DNA from: Hybos culiciformis
Lineage: Eukaryota > Arthropoda > Insecta > Diptera > Hybotidae
Reading direction: 5' to 3'
DNA: 64,000 nucleotides
Assembly (NCBI GenBank): GCA_964007475.1
Contig: OZ023273.1
Coordinates: 110,420,485-110,484,484 of the forward strand
Shown here: positions 15,109-26,416 of the stretch, one piece after another
Layout: every line of letters begins with the position of its first letter
How positions within the stretch are numbered: position 1 is the stretch's first letter
Made by a program: the position numbers and the translations under genes
The notes under the pieces: model-generated
Databases searched by the model: none
What the model was told of the DNA's origin: nothing
What the model saw: only the letters and a program-made list of their open reading frames with translations

Positions 15109-15355
15109 ACACAGAAATTTATAATTAAATTGATTGAATTTGCAATGAGATTCATTAAATTTTTTTAATTCATTTTCGGCCACAATGTTGTAATGAATTT
15201 CATTGCTTGTAATTACAAAAAAGTCATTTCGCTACAATGAATTTGATTTCATGACAATGAAACGATATATTTATGCTTTACAACACTTGTAATGAATTTC
15301 ATTGCGGTGTATTGAACAACCAATAATCGATTTCATTTCACAAATTTTTCTGTGT
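15109..15355. mobile_element. MITE-like element with short ACACAGAAA ends and internal palindromes
   Basis: Both ends read ACACAGAAA...TTT on inward strands. The interior carries two direct copies, 99 bp apart, of the 17-mer GTAATGAATTTCATTGC (15190-15206 and 15289-15305). An inverted relative, GCAATGAGATTCATTA, lies at 15142-15157, and weaker AATGAATTTGATTTCAT-type copies lie between. The 17-mer is itself close to a palindrome. No ORF and no clear target-site duplication were found. Confidence 0.5.
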
Positions 15356-16477
15356 ATACAATTCAAATTATTCTACAGAATATTTCAACCTGTTGAACTC
15401 AATTGAAGATACTTGCTTTGACATTCCGCAAACGTACTATATGCATAGAAATGTTTAAATCAAGTGCTATATTTAACTATATGATTTTGATAACTTAACT
15501 AGCATTTAAGTTATAGATTGTAATTTCAAATCAGTTGAAAAAAACCATTGGCAAGCGATAGAAAGTTTTCATAAGTTCATTTTCAAGTTTTAATGTTCTC
15601 AAGACACTAAGAAACTTCAATATTGTGTCGAAAAACTCAATAATAATGACAATGATTAAAAATATGATTACGTCCTTGAAATTGATTCTGTCCTTTAAAA
15701 AGTTATCTTTATAACACAGTGAAAAATAAAAATTCTTTCTAGAAATATTATATATATGAACTTTTAGCTTTAGGAACTTTATTAAAACCAAAAAAAAAAA
15801 TTTTTTTTTGCAATAAAACTTTTAAAAAATTTAATTTCTCATGCAATTTGTTCACATAAAATTCAAACTTTTTGATGGAGAATTTTCGTATTAAGTTTTT
15901 CATTTGAAATAATAGTCTTGAATTTATAACCAAATTATTCTCTACTGTAAAACAGATTTCTTTTATTTCTGTGAAAAGTTCAAGGATATTTTTTTCAAAT
16001 TCTGAAGAAAAAAAAATTAGTCAAAAAATTTAAATTAAATAAACTTTTTTTTTAACCTTTTTTCTCTTCATAAAAAGCACATTTTTTATTGAATTTTAAA
16101 TTAATTAAATTTATATATACTTAAAAAATACGAAATTTTTTAACAGATAATTTCAAATGAAGAAAATATTTTTTTTAAAGTTTTCGGTTCAGAAATTTTT
16201 GAATTGAACAAATCAATTTCTATTAATTTTTGTTTATTTCAACATACCTACAAATAAGATTATTTTATTCTTATCTTAAATATTATAAAAAGTATGAAAA
16301 ATTTGAAACTGAATTTATTTCTTGTTTTTTCTTTTTGGAAAAAAAAGGTCAATTTTATATTTTTGATGATGAGTTAGTTAATTCTTGAAAATTCGTTAAA
16401 AATCTAATATAAAAGGGTTGAATTTGAAATATTAATAATAAAGATAAAATATCTTTTTTTATTTTCCATAAAACCTT

Positions 16478-16950
16478 TTCAAGGTGCACCTTGCAGCAGG
16501 ACACCTTCTCATCTCAGTCTCCTTCATTTAAAATCCTAATTTCAAATTTCAAATAACCCTCTTCAAGTCAAATCACCTCCTAATTCAATAAACCCCATCC
16601 ACGTTACACCCCCTATGCCTAATAAACCTAATCCAAATAACACTCTTCAGGTTACTCATCCTTCAATACCAATTTTTAATATCAAGATCTGACACAACAT
16701 CTGATGATGTAATTCTACTCCTAACATTGACAAGATCAAAAGTATCAAAATAAGTAAAACGTCAGTACAGTCAGTAAAAAATCCAATTAATTTCCTATAT
16801 AAATTAAGCAAAGTCCTAATTCCTAATAGTCGATGAAGTTAAGGATCTTAAGATTTTATGTGATCAACAAATGACGTATAAAGCCAGCAAATTCTACCCT
16901 CTAGAGAGATATTATGTTTATATATCGGAGGTTTTAGTTTTAACTTTTTA
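16478..16950 (+). pseudogene. possible decayed coding sequence (broken frames)
   Basis: This stretch is C-rich and clearly less AT-biased than its surroundings. It contains successive plus-strand open segments in shifting frames. One includes SNNPLQVKSPPNSINPIHV and TPPMPNKPNPNNTLQVTHP, a later one includes SDTTSDDVILLLTLTRSK, and a third includes VKDLKILCDQQMTYKASKF. Stops and frame changes separate them. A worn retroelement gag-like or host pseudogene would look like this, but I recognise no domain and the family is unknown. Confidence 0.3.
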
Positions 16951-18958
16951 GTTCAATTAATTAATTCTTTTTTTTTTTTAGGTAAACTTTTTTCTACTAC
17001 AGAGATAGTATTTAAGAGGTTGCGATGGTGGGAAGGAATAAAATGAATTTTTGGTTTTTATACTTTCCTTAAATCCTTACATTTAAATGTATTAATAATA
17101 ATTTTGATTTAATACACATAATTGAGCTAAAGCTGGTTAAAGCATAATTACAAAAACAAATAATAATGACTATGTATTTATTTATTATAAAAACTATAGT
17201 TATGAAAATGTAATAAAGAACTAAACCACATAAATTATTAACATATAAAATAAATAAATACTAAATAAACAGTATTTAAAAATTATTTTACTTTAAAGTA
17301 AAATAAAAATAAAAATAATTCCGACTTTTTATTTTAAATTTGCCACTTAATTTACAGAAAACAATACGATTCTTGCGTTCCGTATAATAACAACAAAAGT
17401 ATCATAATAATCAAATTCTTTTTTTAACGCAAAATACCCGAAACAAAATTAAAATAATAGACAACACACATTTTAATAATAATAATAAGAACAAAATTTT
17501 CAGTTTTTTTCAACAACTCACAAAAATGTTGATAATAATATTTCAAAAAATAAATTTTAAAACATATCCTTATGGAATTATGTATTTATTGTATACATTA
17601 TACATTACACATGCTATGCATGTACTGTACATACATATTTATGTATTTCTTCCTCCTTACAAAAAAAATAAATAAATAAATAAAATCAAAACAACTGAAA
17701 AAAAAAAATTATTTACATATATGTATACATTTACGGCTTTAGGGAAATTCAAATTCCATCAGGATGTTTAGGAAAATTTAACATGAAATAATTAAAATGT
17801 TCATTTTTTATATGGGAAAATAAATTGTTTCACATTCATATTATATAAGAAGCATATTTTTTTTTATATATTCCATTTTTGAAAGCAAATCAAATTGTAC
17901 ATAATACTTTTTAAACACTAACTTATTGTTATTATTAATAATTTCTGAAAATTTGATCCTATAATAACAATTTTGTATACAATGCATATATACAGAACTT
18001 ATGTTTTAATTAATAATTTTATAAAATATGATGATGAAAATATCAATGAAAATTAAATGAAAAATTCATTAATTTGAATTGTTTAAATACAATGTTGGAT
18101 ATTTAATTACCGGGAAATCCTACATGATTGAAAAAAATAGGAACTTGTTATGCTGTAAAATATAGTTATATTTTTCGTTTCTTACTAAAAATGTATATGT
18201 TATGATATTGTACAATGTATGTATAATGTTAGTTACAATTTCGAGTCTACGGATTGACAGTGATGCTTTTCAAGTGTTACAACAATATTAGCTTATTTTT
18301 ATGAAACCTGGCATACGCTCCTGTCCTAAATTAACCAGCACTAAGTGCTAAAAAATTGAGATTTTTAAATTTCATAAATAATCCGTCTTAGCTTCGTGTA
18401 TTAATATTAATAGAAAAATCTTAATATAACTAATTTTATTCATAGCCTTGGTTTTCGGGACAATTATAAGAAGAAAAGTATATTCTGTAATAGATTTAGA
18501 CGACAGTGATAAGCAATACCTAGTGTTAATTTCGTTCAAATTTTATCAAGTCTCCTAATGTAAAATTGATGACAAAACTATTTGCTATAGTCTTCTATGC
18601 TGTTTTTAATTAGATTTAAAAATTAATTTCAAATGATTGCTTTTGGTAAAAATCGGATGAAAAATGCGCAATATTTTTTTTAATTTCATTAAATCTGTAT
18701 GGCTCAAAAGATACAAAATGTGTTTTTTTTATTTATTTTGGTTTTTTACAACTTTCTATATATTTATTGGCTTGGGATTGTTAATTTAATATATATATAT
18801 ATATAAATATAAAAAAAATAAATTTGAACGAACGCTCAATTACCCAATGGTGTGTTTAACAAAATTTAAATCCTATTGAAAACGAATTCCTACGGGTAAT
18901 TTGACAGATCACATTGGTTTTGTCAATTTAAATAAACTACATTATTTTTAAACTGCAT

Positions 18959-18964
18959 TTTATT
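18959..18964 (-). terminator. candidate poly(A) signal of gene A
   Basis: An AATAAA hexamer on the minus strand (TTTATT on plus) lies about 155 bases past the gene A stop codon. It is the first such hexamer I find downstream. In DNA this AT-rich, hexamers also arise by chance. Confidence 0.4.
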
Positions 18965-19116
18965 ACACTTACAATAAATACAAAACATAAATTTAAGTAC
19001 GAAAATAATTTAAAAAGCTGCTTAAGCTAAAATAAAATTGTGAGTCTTAAAGGAGTAGAAAAACTGCAATTTAATATTTTTTGCTAAATACATTACTCCA
19101 CTATATTTTTTAATAT

Positions 19117-20820
19117 TTAATTATTTTTTTGATCGTCAGGATTAGTCGGTGGCGATGAGTTAACTGGTGTAACAATAAATTTACGAACCCTTTTAGGAAA
19201 TGTACTTTTAATTATTGTTGGCATAGTTGCTGTTGCCTCGGTGATTCTTTCTAAAGGTTCTAGTCTGACATTTCCTGTGCGAAATTGTTTTGGGGAGCGT
19301 ACATCGAATGGCATAGATGCGCGTCTCGACTTTTTGCTCCACAAGTCATCAGTAAAAGTGTTACGATTACTAAGTCGTGAAGCGTTTGTGCTTGATCGGT
19401 TTAAAATAAAGTTATCATTATACGGACGAGTGACCGTAAAATATATTTTTTCCAAATCCTCTATAGTTGTATTATTGTCAATTTGATGTCTAGCACTTGG
19501 GGACCAAGTATTTTGGTATGTAGTTTTCTCTAATAGTGGCAATTTCAAGAAATTAAAACCTTTCTGACCATGTGAACTACTAGGAAACTCGTCAGATGTG
19601 GAATAATGACAATGTTTATTGAAATCACGAACAATCTTTATATCATGTTTCCAGAACTGAGTACTGTTTCGTGAAATGGGTGCAATTTCTTTTACTTTCA
19701 ACACAAACAATCCCATTATATACACACATATAACATTCGTTATACTTATTGTCATACTGATCAAACCTAATACAGCTAATTCTGCAGATTGATGTTCGGA
19801 ATAATAATGAGTTTTACTCATTGTATTATAACGCGAGTCATCAGATTGAAATACCAGATATACTATCGAAAATGACCAAACTATGCCACTATTTACAGCT
19901 GGAGGAAGTAACGACGCTGAAATTGCAACACCAACTAATGAGCCAACATTGCCACCAAGAACACCAACTGCTGCAGCTGCTCCAGAAGGAAGAGCAACTA
20001 AAATTCCAATAATTATTGAACTTATTTCACATCTAGCCATCATTTCTAATGTTAATCCTTCTTCACCCATTCCATACCTATCTACCACGCATACTATTAA
20101 TCCAAAAGCAAATCCTACAGATGTTGCCAATAACAATCCAAAGAAGAAATTTCTTATACCTAAAGTTCTTAGGGAATTTTCTTTTACGACAGTACCAAAA
20201 ATTGCTGCGATTATCGGTCCCATCAAGGGTGATACAAGCATCGAAGATGCCAAAAACACAGTGCTATTTTCAACTAAACCGAATGAAGCTAATATTGCTG
20301 CTGATATGACTAAAACCACAAAATCAAACGTTATTGAGGCATCTTGCTTAACACCACGAACAATTTGATCAACATTTAATCTTGCAGTCATTGAATTCAT
20401 GAAACTTTTCCAAGCGCTTTTATTTTGCGCATTAAGATCTTCAATACTTTCTTTTTCATCATCATATTCGGATTCTTTTTTAAAACTATTATAAGTTGCG
20501 CAATTAAGAATTGATAGTGTTGAACCGTTTCTCTCCCCAATACCCCATTCATTTAATTTCAATACCAATTGCTCGTATCGTTCATCATATGACATAGTAA
20601 AAATAATTTGGTGAGATTTTTTATCATCAGATTTAGTCCAAGTTGCATTATCTATTCTAAATTTTTTCAGAATTTCCTTCAATACTTCTTCCATAGATGA
20701 TTGAGTTGGGATATTCAGATCAAATATTGATTCTCTTTTTTTTTTAGAATTACGACGACTTCCCACAATACTTTTCAAAGTTTCCCATGATTTGCCTTTC
20801 CACAAATTGCCATCGATATC
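19117..20820 (-). CDS. Gene A exon 4 (last): DUF389 core and C-terminal tail
   Basis: The acceptor ACATTTTAG precedes GATATCGATGGC. The exon encodes residues 120-686 and ends at a TAA. No in-frame ATG is needed, because the frame is open up to the acceptor, so a TTG at 20805 is not the real start. All predicted membrane helices are in this one exon. Confidence 0.85.
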   Translation of the reverse strand, partial: DIDGNLWKGKSWETLKSIVGSRRNSKKKRESIFDLNIPTQSSMEEVLKEILKKFRIDNATWTKSDDKKSHQIIFTMSYDERYEQLVLKLNEWGIGERNGSTLSILNCATYNSFKKESEYDDEKESIEDLNAQNKSAWKSFMNSMTARLNVDQIVRGVKQDASITFDFVVLVISAAILASFGLVENSTVFLASSMLVSPLMGPIIAAIFGTVVKENSLRTLGIRNFFFGLLLATSVGFAFGLIVCVVDRYGMGEEGLTLEMMARCEISSIIIGILVALPSGAAAAVGVLGGNVGSLVGVAISASLLPPAVNSGIVWSFSIVYLVFQSDDSRYNTMSKTHYYSEHQSAELAVLGLISMTISITNVICVYIMGLFVLKVKEIAPISRNSTQFWKHDIKIVRDFNKHCHYSTSDEFPSSSHGQKGFNFLKLPLLEKTTYQNTWSPSARHQIDNNTTIEDLEKIYFTVTRPYNDNFILNRSSTNASRLSNRNTFTDDLWSKKSRRASMPFDVRSPKQFRTGNVRLEPLERITEATATMPTIIKSTFPKRVRKFIVTPVNSSPPTNPDDQKNN

Positions 20821-23224
20821 CTAAAATGTAAACGAAAAATATTTCTCAATTTTTGTTCAAGCAATTTTAAAAGAGCAATTTTAAAAAATGAAATGTTACG
20901 ATTTAATATTCATAGAAAAATCTGATTGAGAAGATGTGAATCGTCTAGTGTTTCTAGAACAATTCTCAAAATTTGGTTTAATATTTTGACGTCCAAAAAA
21001 ATCTCACTTAAAAGAAATACACATATAATCATATATTTAAATTTGTTTCCGAATCTATCGTCTTATAAATAAAATATCATCAATGTCTGCCAAGCCATCC
21101 AGTTCGCTGCGAACGGTTAAATAATTTAAGGAGTTTAGATTTTTAAAATGGTTTTTTAACAATGGTTTTTGAGGAATTTTTTAGATTTACATGTTTACAT
21201 ACATTTTTTTCTAATTTATCAGACTCAGCTGATATTTTATTAAGAGGCTGATCTTCACTAGTATCTTCACTGTCTATAGTTTTATCAGAATTATCAATTT
21301 CTATTTCAACAGTGCCACTTCTACTTGAATTACCACCATTTGTTAGGGCTGATCTTACAGATTCCTAAAAAAAATTAAAGTATTCATAATAAGCGCTTTA
21401 ATTTGATAATATTATTTGAAAAAATCAAAGCTAATCCATACTTCTAATGTTCCATGATTTCCATCCGTTGATTTTGATATAGGAATATTTGTTTTTTCTT
21501 CACAGCGATTAATACTTTTAATTGATTTACTTTGAGTTATTATTGATGGATTCGCTCTATGATCTAATGGAATTTTCCTTAATATTTCTTCATCATCAGT
21601 TAATATCTATAAAAGAAAAATTTTATAAATTTATAAGATACATAATGTAGAAAAAGAGAACTTAATGTATAATGTAAAGTTAAATGTTAATTTTTTTGGT
21701 TTTTTTAAATAAAATCACCTTATTTTTAACCTTGTTGTGGTTGATTAAGTTCATAAAATCAATAAATTTTTGAATAGTAAAATTTATTTGAAAAAAAAAA
21801 ACTTATTGTCCATAACATTAAATTATGTACGTGTAAAAAAAAGGATTTTAACCTCTATAACATACTTATAATAAGGAAAAGTATTAGTTTAACATTAACG
21901 AATAAGTAAAAAATGATTTTTTTTGTTTTAGAGTAAAAATACCCAACGGAGACTCTGATTTTATTGCGGTGATATAACTTGTCTGGAGCGAGTAATAAGT
22001 TCGCAAAAACTTATATGACGCATGTCTTTCACATTTATGCTCCCTGTAATTAATACATAAAAACTTAAGTTCAAATAAAAAGCATTTTGTGTTAATTCAA
22101 ATAAAAATAAATCTATAAGTACTGAGTAATAGTACGCATAATTGTTATAAATAACTACAATAATGCCGATTGTAAATTTTTATCAGAAACCTTAATTAAA
22201 TTTTACAATTAACATTATTGTAGAGAATATTTTCCCACTTATTCATAAAATAAATACTGATTTTTGTTAAAGCATTTTTTTTTTTTGAATTATTATCAAA
22301 TTAAGATAAGAATATGTATATGAACATAAAACATTGGCATTATATAATTATTTCGAACTATAAATCATAAATATAATTTTCTGAACACAATAATTTTATC
22401 GCATTTATGTGGATTTTACAAAACCGTACAATGATCTAACGTTTGGAATACAGTCTGCAATTAAGTAGAAACAAAAATTCGTCAAATATCCTCAAATATA
22501 CATTACTTAATTTTTTTTATTTTTTTATTAAATTTAATACTTATAATGACAAAATTATATGGAAATCATAACAAAAATTTAGTCAATGTTATAATAATCA
22601 TATAAATCAATTGATCATTAAAAAAAAACAATAACAACTTTAAACAAATATTTATCAAAACTATCAATATATAAATAATCAAATTTCATTGATTATAATA
22701 AAGCATTGTTTTGAAATTTCAATTTTGATCAAAATAAATAGAATAAATCAAATTTATTATTTTTATATAATAACCACACAATCATATATTATGGTGCTCA
22801 CATCGAAACCAACTGCGATAAGTTTGTTTGTACGGATTTTTCTATTCAACTGATTGAAGAAAATATTATGTAACGTTTTTTTTTTTTATTTCTTTTAATT
22901 TTGAATCCAATAAAATTGGCGGAAAATTCTATCTTATTGAAAATTTTAAATATCAATATTTTTCTAAAATAAAAGAAAAATAAATTTATATCAGTCTTAA
23001 AAAAATATAAAAAAAGTACATATCTATGTATGCATTCTAAAATTCCCAAAAAAATACAAACTCCTGTCATTAAGCCCAAAATTAGAAATACGGTGGCAAA
23101 TTATTGATCACTGTGTTTACTTTTTGAACTTAATTTTTCGTTAAAAAAAAAATATTATAAACATTATATCCAAAGAACGTTAAACTTTACTCACTGTGAT
23201 TATAAATAGTGCACCAGAACTCAT
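19117..23224 (-). CDS. Gene A: DUF389-domain multi-pass membrane protein, 4 coding exons, 686 aa
   Basis: Four exons (23195-23224, 21442-21606, 21203-21364, 19117-20820) join in phase 0 across GT-AG introns of 1588, 77 and 382 bp. The start is the first in-frame ATG after a TAA at 23291-23293. A hydrophobic N-terminal strand (ALFIITILTDDEE) and the region around residues 160-230 fit the N-terminal module seen in this family. The DUF389 core spans about residues 281-497, with six or seven membrane helices. It includes MLVSPLMGPI near 313, LPSGAAAA near 395 and GVAISASLLPP near 416, matching family signatures. A hydrophilic Ser/Thr/Arg-rich tail of about 190 residues follows and is probably cytoplasmic. 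The function of DUF389 proteins is not settled, and transport or sensing would be a guess. The family is mainly prokaryotic, but the introns show this is an animal gene. Family call is firm; the extreme N-terminus is less so. Confidence 0.85.
21203..21364 (-). CDS. Gene A exon 3, 54 codons
   Basis: Bounded by acceptor TTTTTTTAG and donor GTATGT. It encodes an acidic, low-complexity linker (for example TVEIEIDNSDKTIDSEDTSE) between the N-terminal part and the core. Both borders are phase 0. Confidence 0.75.
21442..21606 (-). CDS. Gene A exon 2, 55 codons
   Basis: Bounded by acceptor TTCTTTTATAG and a weaker donor GTATGG. It encodes ILTDDEEILRKIPLDHRA onward and ends ...GNHGTLE. The intron to exon 3 is only 77 bp, typical of short insect introns. 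Confidence 0.7.
21607..23194 (-). other. Gene A intron 1
   Basis: A 1588-bp intron from GTGAGT to ATAG. It is AT-rich, and I see no extra coding exon. The phase 0/0 join of exons 1 and 2 does not require one. Confidence 0.6.
23195..23224 (-). CDS. Gene A exon 1, start codon and 10 codons
   Basis: ATG AGT TCT GGT ... encodes MSSGALFIIT and is followed at once by a consensus donor, GTGAGTAAAG. The bases before ATG are TAAATAAA, an A-rich start context with A at -3. The upstream frame is closed by TAA at 23291-23293. Short hydrophobic starts of this kind are usual for DUF389 proteins. It is too short to be found by ORF length. Confidence 0.65.
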
Positions 23225-25687
23225 TTTATTTAAAACTTCTTGTTTTTTATTTTTATTATTATTATTATTAAATTTTATAAATAAATTTTTTTAAATTAAA
23301 TCTAAAATTGGACAAAAAAATTTTAATAAATTTCAAACCCAATGACATGAATACGCTTTTTTATTGACAAATTCAAGAAAACTAAAACAATTTTAATTAT
23401 CAACAAAATTTCTATATTCATGCTTGACTTTATTAAATTCTATTGATGGTGAACTATTAGGTTGAGGACATAATACCAATTATAGTTGAATTTGAAGAAA
23501 GAATAACAAAGAAACAAAAGAGTATTGAAATTTCATTTTATTCCAAAATTTCATTAAAAATCAAGTTTGTTCTCCACCTTCAACATACTGCTCCTATACC
23601 TTCAACATACTGGCTCTTGTACTTTCAACGTACTGTTTATGTTTACTATACTAAGATACCTATATTATTTAGTTATTCAAATTTAATTTCGAAAACTATA
23701 ATTGGAATCTTATTTTTGACAAAATACGAAAAAAAAAACTTCTAATTTTAGATTTACATCATCATTTTAATTTTTTATTTTTATGTATCGTACTTGTATT
23801 TTTTCTATTTATTTTATATATATTTTTTTTAGAAAATTTGAAAACTGTTTACCACATGATGAAACGGCAGAAGATATTATGTATTTATAGGTGCGAGTAT
23901 ATTTTTGAAATAGCTAAAGAATTAAGAATTATCTCATTTGGTGACTAACACTGTGAACCACGCATTCTCAGTTAAAAATTTTTTTGCAAACATTATGTTG
24001 ATCCTGTTCCGTAACAGAAAAAAATAATAATATAAATTACAGTCCTCCATAATAATAGATTTAAGAATATTAAAGTTATTATTATTGTTGTAAGTTTTAT
24101 GTTTTTTTTTAGTGGTATTATTTCATAGTAGTTATATTTTTTGAAACGGAGCAATAACCTTCTTTAAAAAAACGAAAATCAATATTATTCGAAAAACTGA
24201 ATAATTTTTTTTTTTATTTAAGCATTATATACAACAAAATACATTATGTGCTGTACAATGTACAATATATTAATGTGTAGAAAAGTATACATGATATTAT
24301 ATATTTTGATTTGATTTCAGGGTTAATTTTAACATTTAAATTCAATATATAAAAAGAACTTCTGAAATTTTTTTGTTATGAATGTTTTAACTTTTAACAT
24401 TATAAGAAAATTTAGCATAATATTAGGAGTATGTATGATAAAATTTCCATCATACATATTTTTAATGATAGGGTCTGGTCATTGTATATACTTATGTTGT
24501 AGCAGTGAGAAATATAGTACACAAAGAGGGATAATTTCATAAATTTTTTTTTAAAGTATGAAAATTAACAGCTGTCGTTCAGCTCCATTTGATAGCATTT
24601 GTATATTTCTCTGTGTTGTAGATAATATATATTATATATTCGTGTATAATATATATCGTTGGCATAAGTTCAATAGTGCTTAACTATACATTTTTTTTTC
24701 AAATAGAATATATTATTAATATTTATAGTCAATCATACCAAAGTTGATTTTTATCAAAAAAATATTTTTAATTATTTTTTGAAAAAATTCACTCGTCTCA
24801 CAAATGCATTCTTTCATAAATAAAAGTATACCCATTATAATAAACTATTAATGAGATACCATACGGTTAGAAATATAATATACCTACTATATTTAAAGTA
24901 TACAGAATAAAAATAATAGAATAGAAATAGGATTCTATTATGAGCCAAAGAAAAAGTATAATATTTTTTTTGCTGATATTTAATTAAATTTCCATTATCG
25001 CATTAAATTATTTATTATCAGCGTAAGGTACCATTATCTACATGTAAATAATAAGTATGTAAAAAGTGCCTATTTACCTAGAATTTCTAATAAAAATATA
25101 ATTCCATTTAGTTAGAAAAAGGGAAAACAAGTAACGTTGTTGACAACTAAATTATTATTTATATAGTTTTCAAATGTCATCTTTTTCGTCTACCTGTGCA
25201 TAACGAACCATAAAGTGAAATATATAATTCAAAAAAATAAAATAATTATGTTCACCATATAATAGTTTTACTGTTTTTGAATCCTTGAATAGAGTATGTT
25301 ATCATTTTTGAATTTGTTGTCATATTTTGCCTGAAAAAAAAAAACGGATGGCCTTTTTTTTGGAAGGCTTGAGCCACTTTGTATAAATTATATGAATAGA
25401 AAAACACATTTTTATACCAATAATATTTGCAAATTTTTTTTTCTTAAAACTATTCAAAAGATGGAGCAGATATTAATACAGTATCTTTTCAAGCAAACAG
25501 TTAGAAATTTTTAATGAGCTTTTTCGCGTATCGCGTATTCACACTTAGCACAAGAACCGGTATTGTCGTATGCGTAGTCATAGTTCTGTTCTTGCGATTA
25601 TATAAAAAATTTATCTAATAGAACTGAAAAGTATCTGCATTTTGTCACTAATAGTTAAGGATGTGAGTGATATAAAATCATTTTAAG
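23225..25687. other. 5' flank of gene A and intergenic AT-rich sequence
   Basis: No gene is supported. The first 50 bases upstream of the gene A start include an ATT5 microsatellite (AAT on the gene strand) that probably lies in the 5' UTR. The 22-bp repeat at 23577-23641 is the only other structured item I find. I could not locate a transcription start. Confidence 0.55.
23577..23641. repeat. 22-23-bp tandem repeat, three copies, upstream of gene A
   Basis: CCTTCAACATACTG is repeated with spacers CTCCTATA and GCTCTTGTA, then a third copy CTTTCAACGTACTG follows. It is less AT-rich than the surroundings and sits about 350-420 bp upstream of the gene A start codon. Confidence 0.75.
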
Positions 25688-25716
25688 GTACACTCTAGAA
25701 AGTTTTTGATGTAAAA

Positions 25717-25764
25717 TTACCACGATAATCGATGGTAATAAATTGCCATCGATAATCGTGGTAA
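25717..25764. repeat. hairpin in the left arm of the foldback element
   Basis: A 19-base arm, TTACCACGATAATCGATGG, and its complement, CCATCGATAATCGTGGTAA, pair at 18 of 19 positions around a 10-base loop. It is the strongest local palindrome inside the element. Confidence 0.85.
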
Positions 25765-25985
25765 ATTTACTCTGCATGTGTAACACAAAATATTTACGCA
25801 TTTTGGTGTAACGTAAAATTACTCTAGAAAAGAATAATTTTACATCAAAGTTTACGCGAAATTAACGCAAAATTACTTCCAATAGAGAAAATGTAAACAT
25901 AAAGTCGTAATATTAAACAAAAAATTACGCCAAAAGGTTGTAATTTAAATTTACACCAAAAAGACGGAAAAAATTTTTAAATTTT

Positions 25986-26061
25986 AATACCGTGGCTGAG
26001 TGGTAGCGTTGGCGGACTACAATGCTAAGGACGCAGGTTCGAATCCCGAAGACAGCATAAG
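25986..26061 (+). repeat. tRNA-like / SINE-like head, plus-strand copy
   Basis: An A-box-like TGGCTGAGTGGTAG and a B-box-like GGTTCGAATCC are spaced as in tRNA genes. The ends are ATACCGTGG and GACAGCATAAG. A run of eight Ts starts about 20 bases downstream and could stop RNA polymerase III. The T-stem and anticodon arm do not pair well, and I find no plausible anticodon, so this is a tRNA-derived relic rather than a tRNA gene. Confidence 0.65.
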
Positions 26062-26264
26062 AAAAATTAAATAAAAATTTTTTTGCATTTCTTTTTTTTT
26101 TTTCTTTTTTTGAATTTTAATATTTTCTTTTTTTTGGAATTTTTTTCTTTTTAATTCATTATTTTTTTTGAATTTTGAATTTTTTTTGAATTTTTTTTTG
26201 AATTTTTTTTCTTGATTTTTTTTTATTATTATTTTCTTTTCTAATTTCTTCTTATTGAATTTTT
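26062..26264. repeat. T-rich spacer between the tRNA-like heads
   Basis: About 200 bp of Ts broken by GAATTTT and CTTTT motifs, A-rich on the minus strand. Read from the minus-strand head it resembles the A-rich tail of a SINE. Confidence 0.6.
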
Positions 26265-26340
26265 CTTATGCCGTCTTCGGGATTCGAACCTGCGTCCTTA
26301 GCATTGCAATCAGCCAACACTACCACTAGGCCACGGTATT
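26265..26340 (-). repeat. tRNA-like / SINE-like head, minus-strand copy
   Basis: On the minus strand this reads ATACCGTGGCCTAGTGG ... GGTTCGAATCCCG ... GACGGCATAAG, about 90% identical to the plus-strand copy. The first and last seven bases (ATACCGT and ACGGCAT) can pair with one mismatch, like an acceptor stem. A-box and B-box motifs are intact. The matching context extends past both ends (TTTTTAAATTT upstream, AAAAATT downstream), so the pair forms an inverted repeat of roughly 90-95 bp. Confidence 0.65.
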
Positions 26341-26416
26341 GAAATTTAAAAACCATATAAAATAGAAAATATAAATTTGGTATACACATTTTCTGTGTGG
26401 TGTGTTGGCGATTTCT

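Larger units (their letters stand above)
14645..18958. other. gene-less AT-rich stretch downstream of gene A
   Basis: Apart from the repeat element at 15109-15355 and the coding-like relic at 16478-16950, this is ordinary AT-rich sequence with TA and AAT tracts. The short open frames at 15531-15933 (minus) have chance-like composition. Confidence 0.6.

Noticed and set aside
19241..20368. Plus-strand open frames opposite gene A exon 4
   Set aside because: They are antisense shadows of the DUF389 coding sequence, with no start context or splice support.
25986..26340. Two genuine tRNA genes
   Set aside because: The A- and B-box motifs are good, but the T-stem and anticodon arm do not pair properly and no sensible anticodon is placed. 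The copies are inverted around a T-rich tract, as in SINE-derived repeats.
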